From the NCBI GenBank assembly GCA_963681505.1, contig OY811990.1, forward strand, positions 1,609,350 through 1,673,349: DNA of 64,000 nt, given 5' to 3'. Positions 36,501 through 48,595 of this stretch are shown piece by piece. The translations under genes were made by a program, and so were the position numbers. Below the pieces are notes generated by a model. The model made no database searches. It saw only the letters and a program-made list of their open reading frames with translations, and was not told where the DNA came from. The stretch is from Eunapius fragilis (lineage: Eukaryota; Porifera; Demospongiae; Spongillida; Spongillidae). Every line of letters starts with the position of its first letter. Position 1 is the first letter of the stretch.

Positions 36501-37096
36501 AATTGGCTGAAAGAGTGCATGCCTGCTGTGATCAAATAGTCAATAGTATACTTTGGTAATTGTATTGTTAGATTTAGGCCGTACCAAACGCTACTCGTAT
36601 CATTATGCCAGAATCTTTGACGAGTTTAGAATTGTCGATACCAAACCTCAAACTACAGGAGCACTAGCAAATGATTTTTAACAACCAACTATACGGTCTT
36701 TGTAAGACGCATAATTAGATACCAAAATAACTCAAATACAATAATTTCCAACGGACGTCCGTACGTCCGTACGTCCTCGTAACTTATTTATATACTCGGC
36801 CTAACAATTAAAGCAACACTATTATGGTTCACTCTCAAGTCTCATCGTACAGGTCGAGAACATGTAGTTACTATCTGACAATAATAATTCCATGTATTGC
36901 GCAGGCATGTTATAGGGGTTGCGTATAGTAACCGTTTCACTGTTTAATAATCAGCCCGTGATTTTTCACGGTGCAAGAAATAGTGACCAACTAGAGAAAC
37001 ACTTTGGTGTCGTTTGGTGTGAAACCTATTCAGTTGCCAGCCGGCGAAGTTGTTTTTCACGAAATGCCTTCTGAGTTACGTCAGAGAAAGAATAAA

Positions 37097-38298
37097 GTGA
37101 AACCATAGATTATTTAGACAGGGATTGGAAACGGGTCACGTGAGCCATACATTTTACGGTAGAAGGCTATGCGCCGTCAATATTATAATGGATAGCACCT
37201 TTTGAGTTTGGCGGGAAAATGTCTTATAGCTGGTTTTGGTGAAATCCGTATCATGTAGAGTCTCGAATGTATTCCATCAAATTCATGAAAGGTAAGGTTT
37301 GTCTAGAAAGGTGTTTGAAGTTCTAGTGAACGAATCTTCGGGAGTTTTTAATAAAAACTGAGAAAGGAAGCTATGTCAATCCTTTCTGGGCGTGCAAAAA
37401 CTGTTCTGTACGTTTTTTGACCTTCATTTTTTGTAATTAAGCTCTTCGTAGCAATCTGGATAGAACTGGATAGGTTTTGCCCTTTTCGCTAGCTTTGAAA
37501 ACATAAAGTGGCACGAAACAGCGTTTCAGACATACAGTCAGTTCTGGGCGTATAACTACTTTTGTAAATAGTGTAAACGGGGTTTGAAGGTTTCATCCTC
37601 TAGTGCACTCTTTTTGCGATAGAACTGGGCTATGGTCTAAGTCAGAGAGTGCTGGTATGACGTTATAAAAAGTTCGCTTTACATCGACTATCGCGTCAAT
37701 CATTAGGGACACGGCACGAATAGACTGGCAGTTCTGAGCGTATAGCCACTTTTGTATATAGTATTAGCGGGGTTTAAGGTTTTATCCTTTAGTGCACTCA
37801 TTTTGCGATAGAACTGGGCTATGGACTAAGCCAGGGAGTGTTGGCATGAGGTTATAAAGAGTTGGCTTTACATCGACTCTTGGGTCAATCATTATAGGGA
37901 TACGGCGCGAATAGAATACTGTCAGTTCTGGGCGTATAGCTTCTTTTAAAAATAGTATTAACGGGGATTGAAGGTTTCAACGTCTAGTGCACTCATTTTG
38001 CGATAGAAATGGGCTATGGGCTATGCCAGGGAGTGTTAATGTTGGTATGAGGTTATAAAAAGTTGGCTTTACATCGCGTCAATCATTGGTACGGCACGAG
38101 ACTGCTGTCATTTCTGGGCCTGTGGCTACTTTTGTAAATAGGGGTTTGAAGGTTTCATCCTTTACTGCTACTCATTTTGCCATTCCAGACTTAATAACTA
38201 CTACAATAATCTATCTTCCGCTATAACACAGATGGAGCTGTTAATTGGCGTGCACGTGATCCGTTTTCAATCCCTGTCTAAATAATCTATGGTGAAAC
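37097..38298. mobile_element. DNA transposon (non-autonomous), 1188 bp, with 39-bp TIRs and 7-bp target duplication
   Basis: The left TIR at 37104-37142 starts CATAGATTATTTAGACAGGG. The right TIR at 38253-38291 is its reverse complement with 2 mismatches in 39. Flanking GTGAAAC occurs at 37097-37103 and 38292-38298 as a 7-bp target-site duplication. The inside carries no coding sequence but about four tandem units of 187-193 bases (starts near 37540, 37727, 37920 and 38107; core CAGTTCTGGGCGTATAGC). The superfamily is uncertain: a 7-8 bp duplication fits hAT or P types, and the CA terminus fits both. Confidence 0.85.
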
Positions 38299-38462
38299 GA
38301 CGTGCGAAATACCTCAAAATCGAGTCGATGTTTTATAATCACCACGAGCATGATTTCAGGAGCCGTTTTGATCGAGGGACGTCAAGGTTCACTTCCCTTT
38401 CCAATGATTTGGTACCCACTGAGATCCATGGATGTCTAGATATCACTTGCTACGTGCTGGAC

Positions 38463-38490
38463 GGGGGTGGGGGGGGGGGGGGGGGGGGGT
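38463..38490. repeat. Poly-G tract
   Basis: G-rich run with one T interruption near its start, just beyond the 37104-38291 transposon. Confidence 0.9.
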
Positions 38491-38549
38491 GGCAGAGATA
38501 AATAATATTCACAGTGATTTCAGGGATATGGGTGTGAACAAAAATCAAT

Positions 38550-39052
38550 GAAACAAGTAACTAAAAACATTCTCTATCAGAAAGTTGGTGGTACAGTTCA
38601 TACCTCACACTAAGGGAAAATTAACACCTCGCACTAAGGGAAAATAAGGGCAATTCATAGGGAGTTAAGCTAACTGTCAGTGTTCATAGCGGTATCTAGA
38701 CACCGCTATGAACACTGACAGTTAGCTTAGATACCGCTATGAACACTGACAGTTAGCTTAACTCCCTATGAATTTCCCTTATTTGCCATTAGTGCGAGGT
38801 GTTAATTTTCCCTTAGTGCGGGGTATGGGCTGTATATGGAGGCAATAGTGGTGTAAAAAAGCCAGGAAACAAGGTGGAAACTGAAAATGATAGTCCTATA
38901 TTTAGCAGGGCATATGTTGTGTGTATCTATATAAATATAGGGCTATTATATCTTCCCTTCTGATAAGACCTTGTTTCCTTGCTTTTTACACCACTATTGC
39001 CTTCAAAACCTATATACCACCAACTTTCTCACAGAGAATGTTTTTTCCGTAA
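38550..39052. mobile_element. Nested fold-back element
   Basis: The inner palindrome at 38600-38827 has about 95-base near-perfect arms (CACTAAGGGAAAATTAACAC to TTCATAGCGGTATCTA). A second inverted pair (38846-38870 with 38966-39002, GGTGTAAAAAAGCCAGGAAA type) and outer arms (38553-38592 with 39008-39050, CCACCAACTTTCT and GAGAATGTTTTT) lie around it. The outer sequences recur at 59605-59690, 61580-61690 and 62160-62275, so this belongs to a family. Confidence 0.75.
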
Positions 39053-40600
39053 CGGATGACAATATGGGACAGTGTTCAGCAAAATCACCTTTAGTTTTTC
39101 AAGTTTTCGAATTTTTCGTGATCTCCAAAGAGCTTCTATCAAATGGTCCTTACGCATCCTAAATTTATCATCATAAAGTTATTAGGCACTGAATTTATTA
39201 TTAGCCATACATTTCAACGCGAGCGTTACTTTTCTTTTGCTTGTCCTGGAAAATTTGAAAATTTAAGTATCACAAGGGTGATTTGGCTGGATACTGTTCC
39301 ATATACCTGCAGCTGTTCTTGTGATATCTCCCGTTTTTATGGACAAACAAATTGCTCTTGCTACTTCATGGTTCAAGTGTGCCAATAATTAGAATATGGT
39401 AATCGGTGGCCCACGTCACCGAACTACCAGCAATGTTAAAGGTTTTCTGTTCTAGTTAAGAGCGCATGCATTAATTTCTTGAACTGTACTTGTAGTATTT
39501 GGATTTACTCCTTGTTTCTCCGACGCTTCTGTTCCAGTGTTGATCCCGAATTACCATAAACGCGCAATACTACAAAAAAATTTCATGCAAGGTTTGGATA
39601 ATCGCCATAAAAATATCAGCACCACCATTGAAGGTTGAACACGCTTGGACCAACGAAGGCTGCATGTAATCACAAAAATCTGGTGAGGCCATGGTATGTC
39701 GTTACGTCGGTGCTAGACTTTTTGTGGGATAAATTCATGTTTGTAGTCCTGATTTATATGAAAGCGACTTCTATTTACGGTAATTTTCTTCGACAATTCA
39801 AAGAGCTGGCTGCGACACAAGATGTACTCGCGCGCGACCACTTGTAAGCTAAATGAACACGTGAAATACGTGGTGGACCTATGGAAACATTCTATTAATT
39901 AAGATGTGTGCAGAAAAAAATCGAAACATACATACATATGGGCATATTTTTTCTTATTTCATATCCTAAGAAACACTTATGTCAAAAAACTTCTGTCTTA
40001 CGCACTGGAAATTAGTCTGTCCATCATGGAGTAACAGTGGCCTGAATTTTTAATTACGCGTACATTTTATTGCAAGCGTCAAAATTTGTTGCTCCTTCTT
40101 GAAAAATTTACATAATATGCGCTAGGTCCCTTTTCGCTGCTACCATCCCATTAATATTTTGTTCGGGCTAAAGCCATACAGGCCCGACCATTTGCGCCGG
40201 GCCTGGGTTTTTTATTTAAATTCTAGTTTTGCTTTATCGCCACGGTCATCGGATGGTGTATCAGTGTTGTGCCTGATCCAGAAAAAAAAGCCATGTTTAA
40301 CTTATGGCTCCTACCATAAGTGCATCCACATCAAGATAAGATATTGGGTGCTAAGTTAAATCAATGTACAGGTGGATTGGTGAATGGCCATGAGTGCATG
40401 TAAAATTCAACTTTCCGTCCTTTGAATAGTTTTTCTGCTAATTTTCAACGTTACCATACACTGTGAATTCTCTCTTCACAAGTGTCAGTTAATTGTCTCC
40501 TTAAAAGGCTGCATGACAATGTAGGAGTGAATCAAAAGGAGCGGTGTTTGTTTGGGGATACAGAATTCAGTATGGTATTTAATATAAGGCTTAGCTAAGG
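39053..40600. other. Intergenic region without a recognised gene
   Basis: AT-rich sequence with short open frames only. It probably contains old repeat sequence continuous with the fold-back family, but I recognise no motif. Confidence 0.4.
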
Positions 40601-40616
40601 TAGTGCGAAAGACTCG

Positions 40617-40935
40617 AAAAACCTAGCTCCCACTACAGGCATATGTTATGCATGCTTAAATGGCAACACCTTGCTCCCACTACTGGCATAGGTTATGCAT
40701 GCTCAAATGGCAACACCTAGCTCCCACTACAGGCATAAGTTATGCATGCTCAAATGGCAACAGCTAGCTCACACTGCAGGCATAGGTTATGCATGCTCAA
40801 ATGGCAACACCTAGCTCACACTGCAGGCATAGGTTATGCATGCTCAAATGGCAACACCTAGCCCCCTTTACAGGCATAGGTTATGCATGCTCAAATGGCA
40901 ACACCTAGCTTCCTCCCTCTACTGCTATAGGTTAT
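40617..40935. repeat. 49-bp minisatellite, about 6.5 units
   Basis: Tandem units with core CTCCCACTACAGGCATAGGT and TATGCATGCTCAAATGGCAA, lying 3' of the TRIM-NHL gene. Confidence 0.9.
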
Positions 40936-41338
40936 GGCCAACTGTTTGCCTACACATGGTCACCTAACAAGGCAGTAAAATGTTTAACGCTTTTTGGGGG
41001 CACACTAGGTGCTGCATTACAACCTCCTTATAGCTAAGAGCTGTATGTATGTGCATGTGTGCGTGCTTAGTGAATCAATGTATCCTTAGAACTTCACTAC
41101 TTGCTTGTCAACTTATAGTGTACACAATAAACACCAACCCATGCAGACAAAAGCAGCCACTAGCTCCCTCTTGTGTCTCCATGGTTGTATTGCTTCATGG
41201 TGGTGAGGATTACCTCTGGAGGCCTCACTAATGGGAAGGTTGACGCTGAAATTACAATTGATCATAATGTGTGAAAATAACAACATTAACTCTCAATCAA
41301 AGCATATACCGTCATCTTCTAATATTAAGCATCCTTAA

Positions 41339-44300
41339 TTACACACCATACTTCAAAATAGTTTTAGCTCCGTTGTTGGCTACATACAGACTACGATTTA
41401 TTGTATCCAGAGTAACACCACAGGGCTTATTGAGATTGCCAACTGTGTGTATCTTGTTCCCCTGAGGATCGAAGATGGAGAGGCAATTGCCATTCCATTC
41501 ACAGACAAAGCTGTAACCTTCGTCATCAATTGCAAGTTTCGTTGGTCCCTTTACATCTCCATATGATCTGACGTATGTCCCCTCTCGTGTGAAGACTTTG
41601 ATGGTGTTATCATCCCAGGCTGCAACATGGATGTTGCCTTCAGGGTCAAAGGCAACATCATATGGAGATTTGAAACCCTGACAGCCAGACACATTCCCAT
41701 TTATGGTCATTACCCAGTTACCATTTTGATCCAATACTACTATCAAATGGTTTCCATGATCTGCAACAAATATCCTACCGGTGTCTCTTTGGTCTGGTAC
41801 TACTGATATTGGTCTGTTAAACTGTCCCTGAGCACTTTTATATTGTGCTAGAAACTGCCCGCCAGTTGAAAGTTTCTGGATGCAATGATTGCCATAATCT
41901 GTTACATACATCACATCTCCCTTGATGGATATACCATTGATATAACTCTGTCCAAACTGACCATCATCACCACCTCCACCCCTTCCTATGGTTCTCTTCT
42001 GATGACCACTTTCACCAAATACATGGATATTGCCATCTCTGCAGCAGACATAAATGTCTCCACTGTCATGGATGGCTAATCCTGATGGACCACCACTGCA
42101 ATTGATAACTTGCTGGGGGTTACGTAAGGTGCTGTAGTTAGGCCTCACATCAAGGTCATGAGGACTGCCTTGCACATGTTCACCATCCACTGCAATGAGA
42201 AGCAAGTGAGGTCCAGTAATCTGAGGGGTCAGGGTAATGGTATAGGTTCCATTTCCATGATCCTCCACCTTGCCTAAGACAACTACCCCACCAGGTGACT
42301 TGGGCCTCAGTTCTGCCTTTACCTGCACACCACTATAAGGGTACCTCTCTCCCGTTGAGATTTTGGTTTCCAAACTAATACTGTACACCTTGCCCATCCT
42401 GGCTGCTGACTTAGAAAACCATGTGCTTTGTGATGGAGATGGAAATAAGTCCACTACTTGTCCACATGTAGATAACTCCTTTATCAGAGAATCAGATTGC
42501 ATTGTAAAATGGATGTTACTGGACTTACTGGGAGTAAGAATGACTCCGCTGACCTTATTGAGGGTGGCCTTTAGTTCAGTAGGTAGCAGATCTCCAAGAG
42601 CTACCACCTCATGGTCAGTGTGGGTCTGGAGGATGTGGGAAGTCATGTCAGCATAGCGGGCAATCTCATCTTGCATCGTCACCATCTGTTTCTTCTGGAG
42701 GGACAGAGCTGTTGTCTTGGAGAGTGAAATGGCCACCATCTCTGACAACAGTGTCTGCTTCCTTTCTTCTATGGCTTGGTGGAGCTGTTCAAAGGCTTGG
42801 TTTATTAGCAGTGTGGCATTCTCCCTGGAAGCCTCATTCTGTTTTGCCATCTTGTCATTGACACCGATGGCTGTGGTTAGCTTTGAGGTCATTTCTTGAG
42901 CATGTACCAGTGCCTCTCTCATTCCATCCCTGTGGACCTTTGCTACATCACACATCTCAGCAATGGTGTGGTCCTTGTGAGTGGTTAGAGTACAGTTTCT
43001 GCAGACCAGACACTTGCAGGTCTCACAGTAGAATTTTAACTTCTTTTTCTTATGATGAGATTGAGAACAGAGATGCTCTGTTGGTGTCATGATGGATGGG
43101 AGCAGACTGACAGACTTATGGTCTAGTCCAACAATTTGGTGATGGGATTCTGTTTTATTGTGTTCATGACAGAAGTCACAGAGGAACTGACGACATGTAC
43201 AACAGAACACCACCGCAGGCCCCTTGTCTCCATCAATACAAACATCGCATAACTTTTCACCACCACTGCCAATCTTGGACATGTACCCAGCCACCTCCAC
43301 CTCAAAACCAAGATGGAGGTTCTGAGGTATAGCATTGACTCCACCTTCTGGAAGAGTGATACTTCTCTGACAGGTAGGGCACTCCAAGTTTTTATTGGTT
43401 CCAGACCTCTCTAACTCCTTACGCAGACACTGCCCACAGAAAGAGTGTAGACATGGAAGGATCCTAGGAACTCTGTATGGCTTAGAGCACAGCTGGCATA
43501 TGGTGCGAGGAGGGAAGAAGCCTGCTGCAAATCTGTCAAATAAAAAACGCCTATACAATATGTAAATAAAGTGCAGCATGACACAGAAGACCACGTGTAA
43601 AAAGTAAATCTACTGTTTGCATTACTCCATCATACAGGGCACTAATGGCATACATGATTATCGGCGATAATGATGTACTTGTGGCAGTGACATAGGAACG
43701 GGTCAAAAAATGTGTGTGGAGTTGGGGACGTAGTTCTGAATTAATTATTCATATGTGCGTGACCAGCTAGTAATATAGTTCATAAGGCATTGAAAAACTG
43801 AAGTAATCTTCAAAAACATGCAGTGAAGTCATGCAGCTAATAAGCTAAGTCTTTCAGGGTGTATGCAACCACGCCTACTTTGATAGTTAATTTATGCCGT
43901 CAGTGTAAATTACTATTGGGCCTACCCACAATCCTGCCTCCGTTTTCCTGCAGAACTTCACAATCTAATCTCAAGAACCATGCATATTATAAGCGTCAGA
44001 GCCTGGAATCTTCTCTCGCAACGTTTGGAGGCATGCATACTATGCTTTGTAGTTCAATGCATGCACGCACGCGTGGGTGTGTGGCGCGCGCTGGACAACG
44101 GACCTTTCAGTAGTTTTGCCGCTGAAGTTACTAATGCACATCCCATTTGCCCCGCCTATTGACACAAGTTATATTTCATTACTGTGTGCTCATTCTGTCA
44201 AGTTCTTCCTCCCACATGCAGGCAGCCCGGCCTGACAGATCAGGGCACCCACGATTGATTGTTATGGCAACAGAGCCATACACATCGCGCGTACCTGCTA

Positions 44301-44530
44301 CTTACGTCGTCTTGCTCGGACGGTTTCGACATCATCTCTTTGCTGTCCGCTCCACAGTTGTCACAAATTGGCTGACCTGTTTGGAGTTCTCTTTGGCAAA
44401 GATTGCACTTCGGTAGCTGTCTCATGCTTTCATGATGATGTTGTACTAGTTTATTACCACACCTGAAACAGAAATTTGCGGTACCCTTGGGCACCTTCAC
44501 TCCACAGTGGATACATGTAGAACGCGACAT
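41339..44530 (-). CDS. TRIM-NHL protein with N-terminal zinc ribbons (RING, B-boxes, coiled coil, filamin, NHL)
   Basis: Two exons, 44530-44295 and 43532-41339, joined in phase 2 (SSR|FAAGFF), 2430 nt, 809 aa. The order is two short zinc ribbons (CIHCG and CFRCG; CNLC and CDNCG), then a RING (CQLCSKPYRVPRILPCLHSF, CPTC). Two B-boxes follow (CDVCIDGDKG and CDFCHEHNK; CSQSHHKKK and CRNCTLTTHKDH), then a coiled coil, a filamin/ABP280 Ig repeat (GNGTYTITLTPQ) and about six NHL repeats (GDIYVCCRDGNIHVFGESG, FVADHGNHLIVVLDQNG) ending at KYGV. RING-B-box-filamin-NHL is the TRIM2/TRIM3/TRIM71 architecture: a probable E3 ubiquitin ligase, with the NHL propeller binding protein or RNA targets. The donor used is AG|GTACGC at 44294. 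A better-looking donor 14 bases upstream (GAC|GTAAGT) would break the frame. Without exon 1 the second exon has no convincing start. The zinc ribbons are unusual for the family. Confidence 0.88.
43533..44294 (-). other. TRIM-NHL intron 1, containing a dispersed repeat
   Basis: The intron holds 44086-44215, a segment (GCTGGACAACGGACCTTTCA, CCCCGCCTATTGACACAAGT) repeated in direct orientation at 51286-51405. No exon was found inside. Confidence 0.7.
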
Positions 44531-44666
44531 TGCTTGCGATGATTCTCAGCTGACACATGCACGTGCACGCGGGGGCTGCTGCAATGAGTTAATTCTTTGC
44601 AGGCCGGAACAGGGAGGGAGTCAGCGGTTGGCGAGCGAGAGCATTAAACAGACAATGAGAGAACCC

Positions 44667-44995
44667 TGGCTTCTTATAGCTCAATCGAACTCTGTATCTC
44701 AGAGTTGGCCCTGTGATGAGGTGTACCTCTTAAGCACGCTTTGGACAAGCGCATGAGAGAGAAGCTATGGCAGCATCATATACAGGCAATAGCTGTGGCA
44801 TAATGTTGCTAAGGAAGCATCATATCCAGGCAATAGCTGTGACATAATGTTGCTAAGGCAGCAGGCAATAACTGTGACATAATGTTGCTAAGGTAGTATC
44901 ATATCCAGGCAATAGCTGTGACATAATGTTGCTAAGGTAGTATCATATCTAAGCAATAGCTGTGACATAATGTTGCTAATGTGGTAAGAAGGAGC
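44667..44995. repeat. 44-bp minisatellite with flank, copy 1
   Basis: A unique-looking lead (GCTCAATCGAACTCTGTATC, AGTTGGCCCTGTGA) is followed by about five units of 44 bases (CATATCCAGGCAATAGCTGT, GACATAATGTTGCTAAGG). The same lead and array recur at 53938-54312, so lead and array moved as one element. It lies just 5' of the TRIM-NHL gene. Confidence 0.9.
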
Positions 44996-46195
44996 CATGC
45001 TCTATTTCCCTTACACATTGGTCATAAAATATCTGTCATCATGTTCTAGCTGCCTGTCCATCATTTCACAACAACTATCCACCAATGAAAACACTCCTCT
45101 GTCCCGGGGATAACACCACCTACACCTGTAACCTTGTCAGATCAAGCCCTATTACTGTAGCTGTGAACACACGGTGCATAGGATCTGGCTTCCAGTGTAC
45201 CACTTTTGGTGCTCAAGAAGATGGAATGCTGATATAGTAACTGCATTTTTTGATGGGTGGATAATGTGTACATCAAGCTCTGAGTCACAGTGAGTGTAGC
45301 TACTGTACTTGTCTCATGCAGAGATTGGAATGTACTTGTTGCCTTGGCCTGTTTTCAATCAACAAAGGAGTGAGGATGGTTCATGCAATGTACCAATATA
45401 CAATGAAAAAAAATGGGCTGTGATTTGAGTATTCAAAAGTAGCTGAAGCAGAGGTGTGCACTAACTTCCCACAAGGAATGTGGGGGTTAGTCCTCATACA
45501 GATAAATGCATGCATTAAGCCAACATGTCACCTCTCCTCCACAATCATTTTGAACATCTAGTTGGCAGTCGTGCACAGGCAACACTGCACCAAGAGTTGT
45601 CAATATGCATGGCGTATGGGTGGCATACATGTATGAGGAGGGAGATACACGTTTTTGTCGGTTGAACATAGTGAATTAGACAGAAACTATGCTCCCTCCC
45701 TATGTGATTGGTTGTATGGCACGTGATGTTTGCAAGTGGAGGTGGAGGTATGTAAAATTATGTGAGCGGAAGTAAATCAGTCTACGTTGTCAGTGCACGT
45801 GTCTGGAAACTTTAGATATTGCAATTGTGGTGTTCAGCTGGATGGGGTATGTGTGGGTGGATTGTTTAATGGGGTGCTGTATTAACAATTTATGTAGTGC
45901 AGTATAGTAGGAATTTGCAAAGTGATGTGAATTATTACCAGTTGTAATGTAAGCACAGCCTCATGGGGTCATGGGTTACATGCAAGCTGCAAACATATTA
46001 ATGTTTCCAAGGAATGTGGAGGAGTTAATTTTAATCTTACTATATGCATGCAGATAACAATTGGTGGATGACATGGAGTGCTTACAACTGATGTTCAACC
46101 ATAACTGCATGCACATTGGGCCATAGTGGAGGGTTGTGTGGGGAGGAAGACTAGGAGCAGTGTACAGATGTTTATTTGGAGAGATTGGCTGATGT
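44996..46195. other. Intergenic region
   Basis: No confident gene. Open frames at 45487-45669 and 45976-46431 (minus) lack domains and are low-complexity. Confidence 0.4.
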
Positions 46196-46875
46196 GAGGT
46201 GGTGAAAACACTAACTGTATATGGAGGAGAGTTATTGTTTGCGGGAGGTTGGAAGTGTTGTGTGTATAGTAAGGAGGTGAAGCTGTGGAGAGAAGGGAGG
46301 CGGACATCCATGACTAATATGCTGGTAGCATCTGTGTGGTCATGTGTGGTTAGTTTAAGTGGAGGGGATGGGAGGGTGGTGTGATAGGTATCAGCCCTGA
46401 CGTTCAAGTATTTCAAAGGATTGTTAGACATGGTTCAAGGGAGTCACCATCTCATCTACTATGCAGGGGCATGTCTGCAGTGGCCCATGGAGACCTGGTC
46501 GTTATGATAGGAGGTGTGGGCATGAAACGGGATGTGCATGAGGTCTGCCAACATCACTGCCACTGAGCATTGTGTGGCTTCTCTGTCCCTGTGTGTAGCT
46601 ACCTACCACCATGTTACTACACACACACACTACACACCTATGATATGCATCTATGCTCAGTGTAGATATGCCACATAATCACCCACATCATACACACCGC
46701 TATCAAGCGAAAGTAAGAACTGCCTACCATCATGTTCATCAGAAATGGCAGCATGTTGGAGACATGCCATTTAAGTGCTCAAGCGTAGACCACACTACTT
46801 TTTTTCAGGAGGAAGGTTGCCGGATTGTGGTTGATGGAGAAGATCACTGTGGAAGGTTAATGAAACTATGCTAAA
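46196..46875 (+). pseudogene. Kelch-repeat protein relic
   Basis: Broken plus-strand frames carry kelch-like blades in order: LTVYGGELLFAGGWK with VYSKEVKLWREG (46199-46384), LCRGMSAVAHGDLVVMIGGV (46381-46566), and HQKWQHVGDMPFKCSSVD with RIVVDGEDHCGR (46653-46874). The pattern LxVxGG followed by VYS and W is the kelch beta-propeller signature. Frames change between blades without good splice sites, so I call it a pseudogene. Sponge genomes carry many kelch/TRIM-like relatives, but no partner domain is visible here. Confidence 0.5.
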
Positions 46876-48094
46876 TGGATGTGTACACAGGTCTGGCTAA
46901 GCTCTTCATCCCACCTAGCAATAAAGGATGAGAATATGACACTTGAGAGTGGTGAATGGGAATATGAACTGGCATGTGGGCTCCATGGTTTGTAAAGTCT
47001 GCGAATGTCCACATCCATTTATCTCAATACTGGTGTACATTTATATACGTGGACACCAATAATGCATACGCTGAAGACGTCATTATTAGCCATGAGTAAC
47101 TGAGACCATTCTGTTTGACAAAGTTGGTGGCATATAGGATTGGAAGACAATAAAGGTGTAAGAAAGCATGGGAAAAGAATGAAATGGGCAAACAAAACTA
47201 CACATATTTATAAAACAAAGTTGCTGGCATAGGGATTCAAATGCAATCATGGTGTATAATATGGGAACAAGGTTAACTGATTTTGCAGAAGGAGGTGTTT
47301 GTGGTGAGTTTTTCTAATACCAGCTGCTCCAACGATGTGATACTTCACTGAAGTTTCCAAATATTCCTTGGTTACGAGCTCATGACAGGGACATCTGAAT
47401 ATGAAACACATAATATTGGCAAGTAATCTCAAAGCTTCTAACAGACAACACAGCATGATAAATTGTAATACACTGTATAATCTCCAACGCAATAGACACA
47501 TTTATGCATGCACATTTCTGTGACTCAGTCCACAGCTAGTGAGGTTGCTCACATGTACCTACAGCATAACAGGTATAACCTTCATACTACCAAGGTCCAG
47601 TATTTCCCTATGCAGTACAGAAGAGAGAAACGTCAAAAATCATATTTATTTTGTTAACAGAACCAGCTACACCTCTATGTAGTATACATGTAGCAGACCA
47701 CAGCAGCAAGTGCTGCAGTCCTCAAAACACAGCATACCTTTCATCTCCATTTCCGTTAGGCTTAGCAATCTGGGTAGTTCCTTTAGTAGAGGCCCATTGC
47801 CATGACACTTTCTAGCCCAACGTCATCCACTTCACAATCTTTATTTGGAGTAAAATATTATAGCATGAAAATATGGTCATGGTAAGTTTAGTTTATAAGG
47901 TTCAAACACTTTGTTTTGAAATTCCAATAATTTCACTGATTGCATAGAACATCATGATTATACAGTTAGCAGGACAAAGTTCAACATTGCCATGTATCAC
48001 AAAAGTAGATGAACAGAACTGAGGATTGTTTCTAAAACGAATACGTTGTCCATAAAACAGGATTTTTCGCTATCTATGGTTTGATTGACACATG
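46876..48094. other. Intergenic region with a possible minus-strand exon pair
   Basis: On the minus strand, segments near 47820-47743 (SWQWASTKGTTQIAKPNGNG) and 47396-47275 (CPCHELVTKEYLETSVKYHI) could splice in phase 2 through GAAAG|GTATGC and TTCATATTCAG. No start or domain was recognised, so no gene is called. Confidence 0.25.
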
Positions 48095-48228
48095 CAGTGA
48101 AAAAAGCTTCGAATCATTTAGAAATCATTGTGTAATTGAACAGGAAAATCAGTAGAAGCGTGTGATTATTGTGTGATTTTCTGACCAATCACGCAGTGAT
48201 TTCTAAATGATTCGACACTTTTTCCCTG
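48095..48228. mobile_element. Small hairpin MITE
   Basis: Inverted repeats of about 38 bases (CAGTGAAAAAAGCTTCGAAT and CATTTAGAAATCA) bound a 134-base unit. The outer ends read CAGTG/CAGGG, as in some hAT-type MITEs. No clear target duplication. Confidence 0.6.
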
Positions 48229-48595
48229 TGTGATTCCTTCAAATAAGGTACTGAACTACCCTTTGACTGAAAAGAGGCACAGTATTCCGCGATAATGATC
48301 TGTTGCTATAAGATACCGAAGGATCATTTTCACAGCAGCGGATGAATTTAAATCGCAGCTACGCTGGAGCCCTAGCGTAGCGGTATGTAATCCACACGCA
48401 GATGTGACATACTTGGATCTGGGTTCTCACACAAAAAGGAAATTATGAGATCCCTGACCCTGATTTCAATATGGCGAATTATACATGTATACATTACCAG
48501 ATACGTAGGCGACAAATTTGAAGCATGCAATCCATCCGGCTTTGAAAGTATTTAATTTTAAAAGCGAGCCCATAACTATTATTGTCGTTCCAAAT

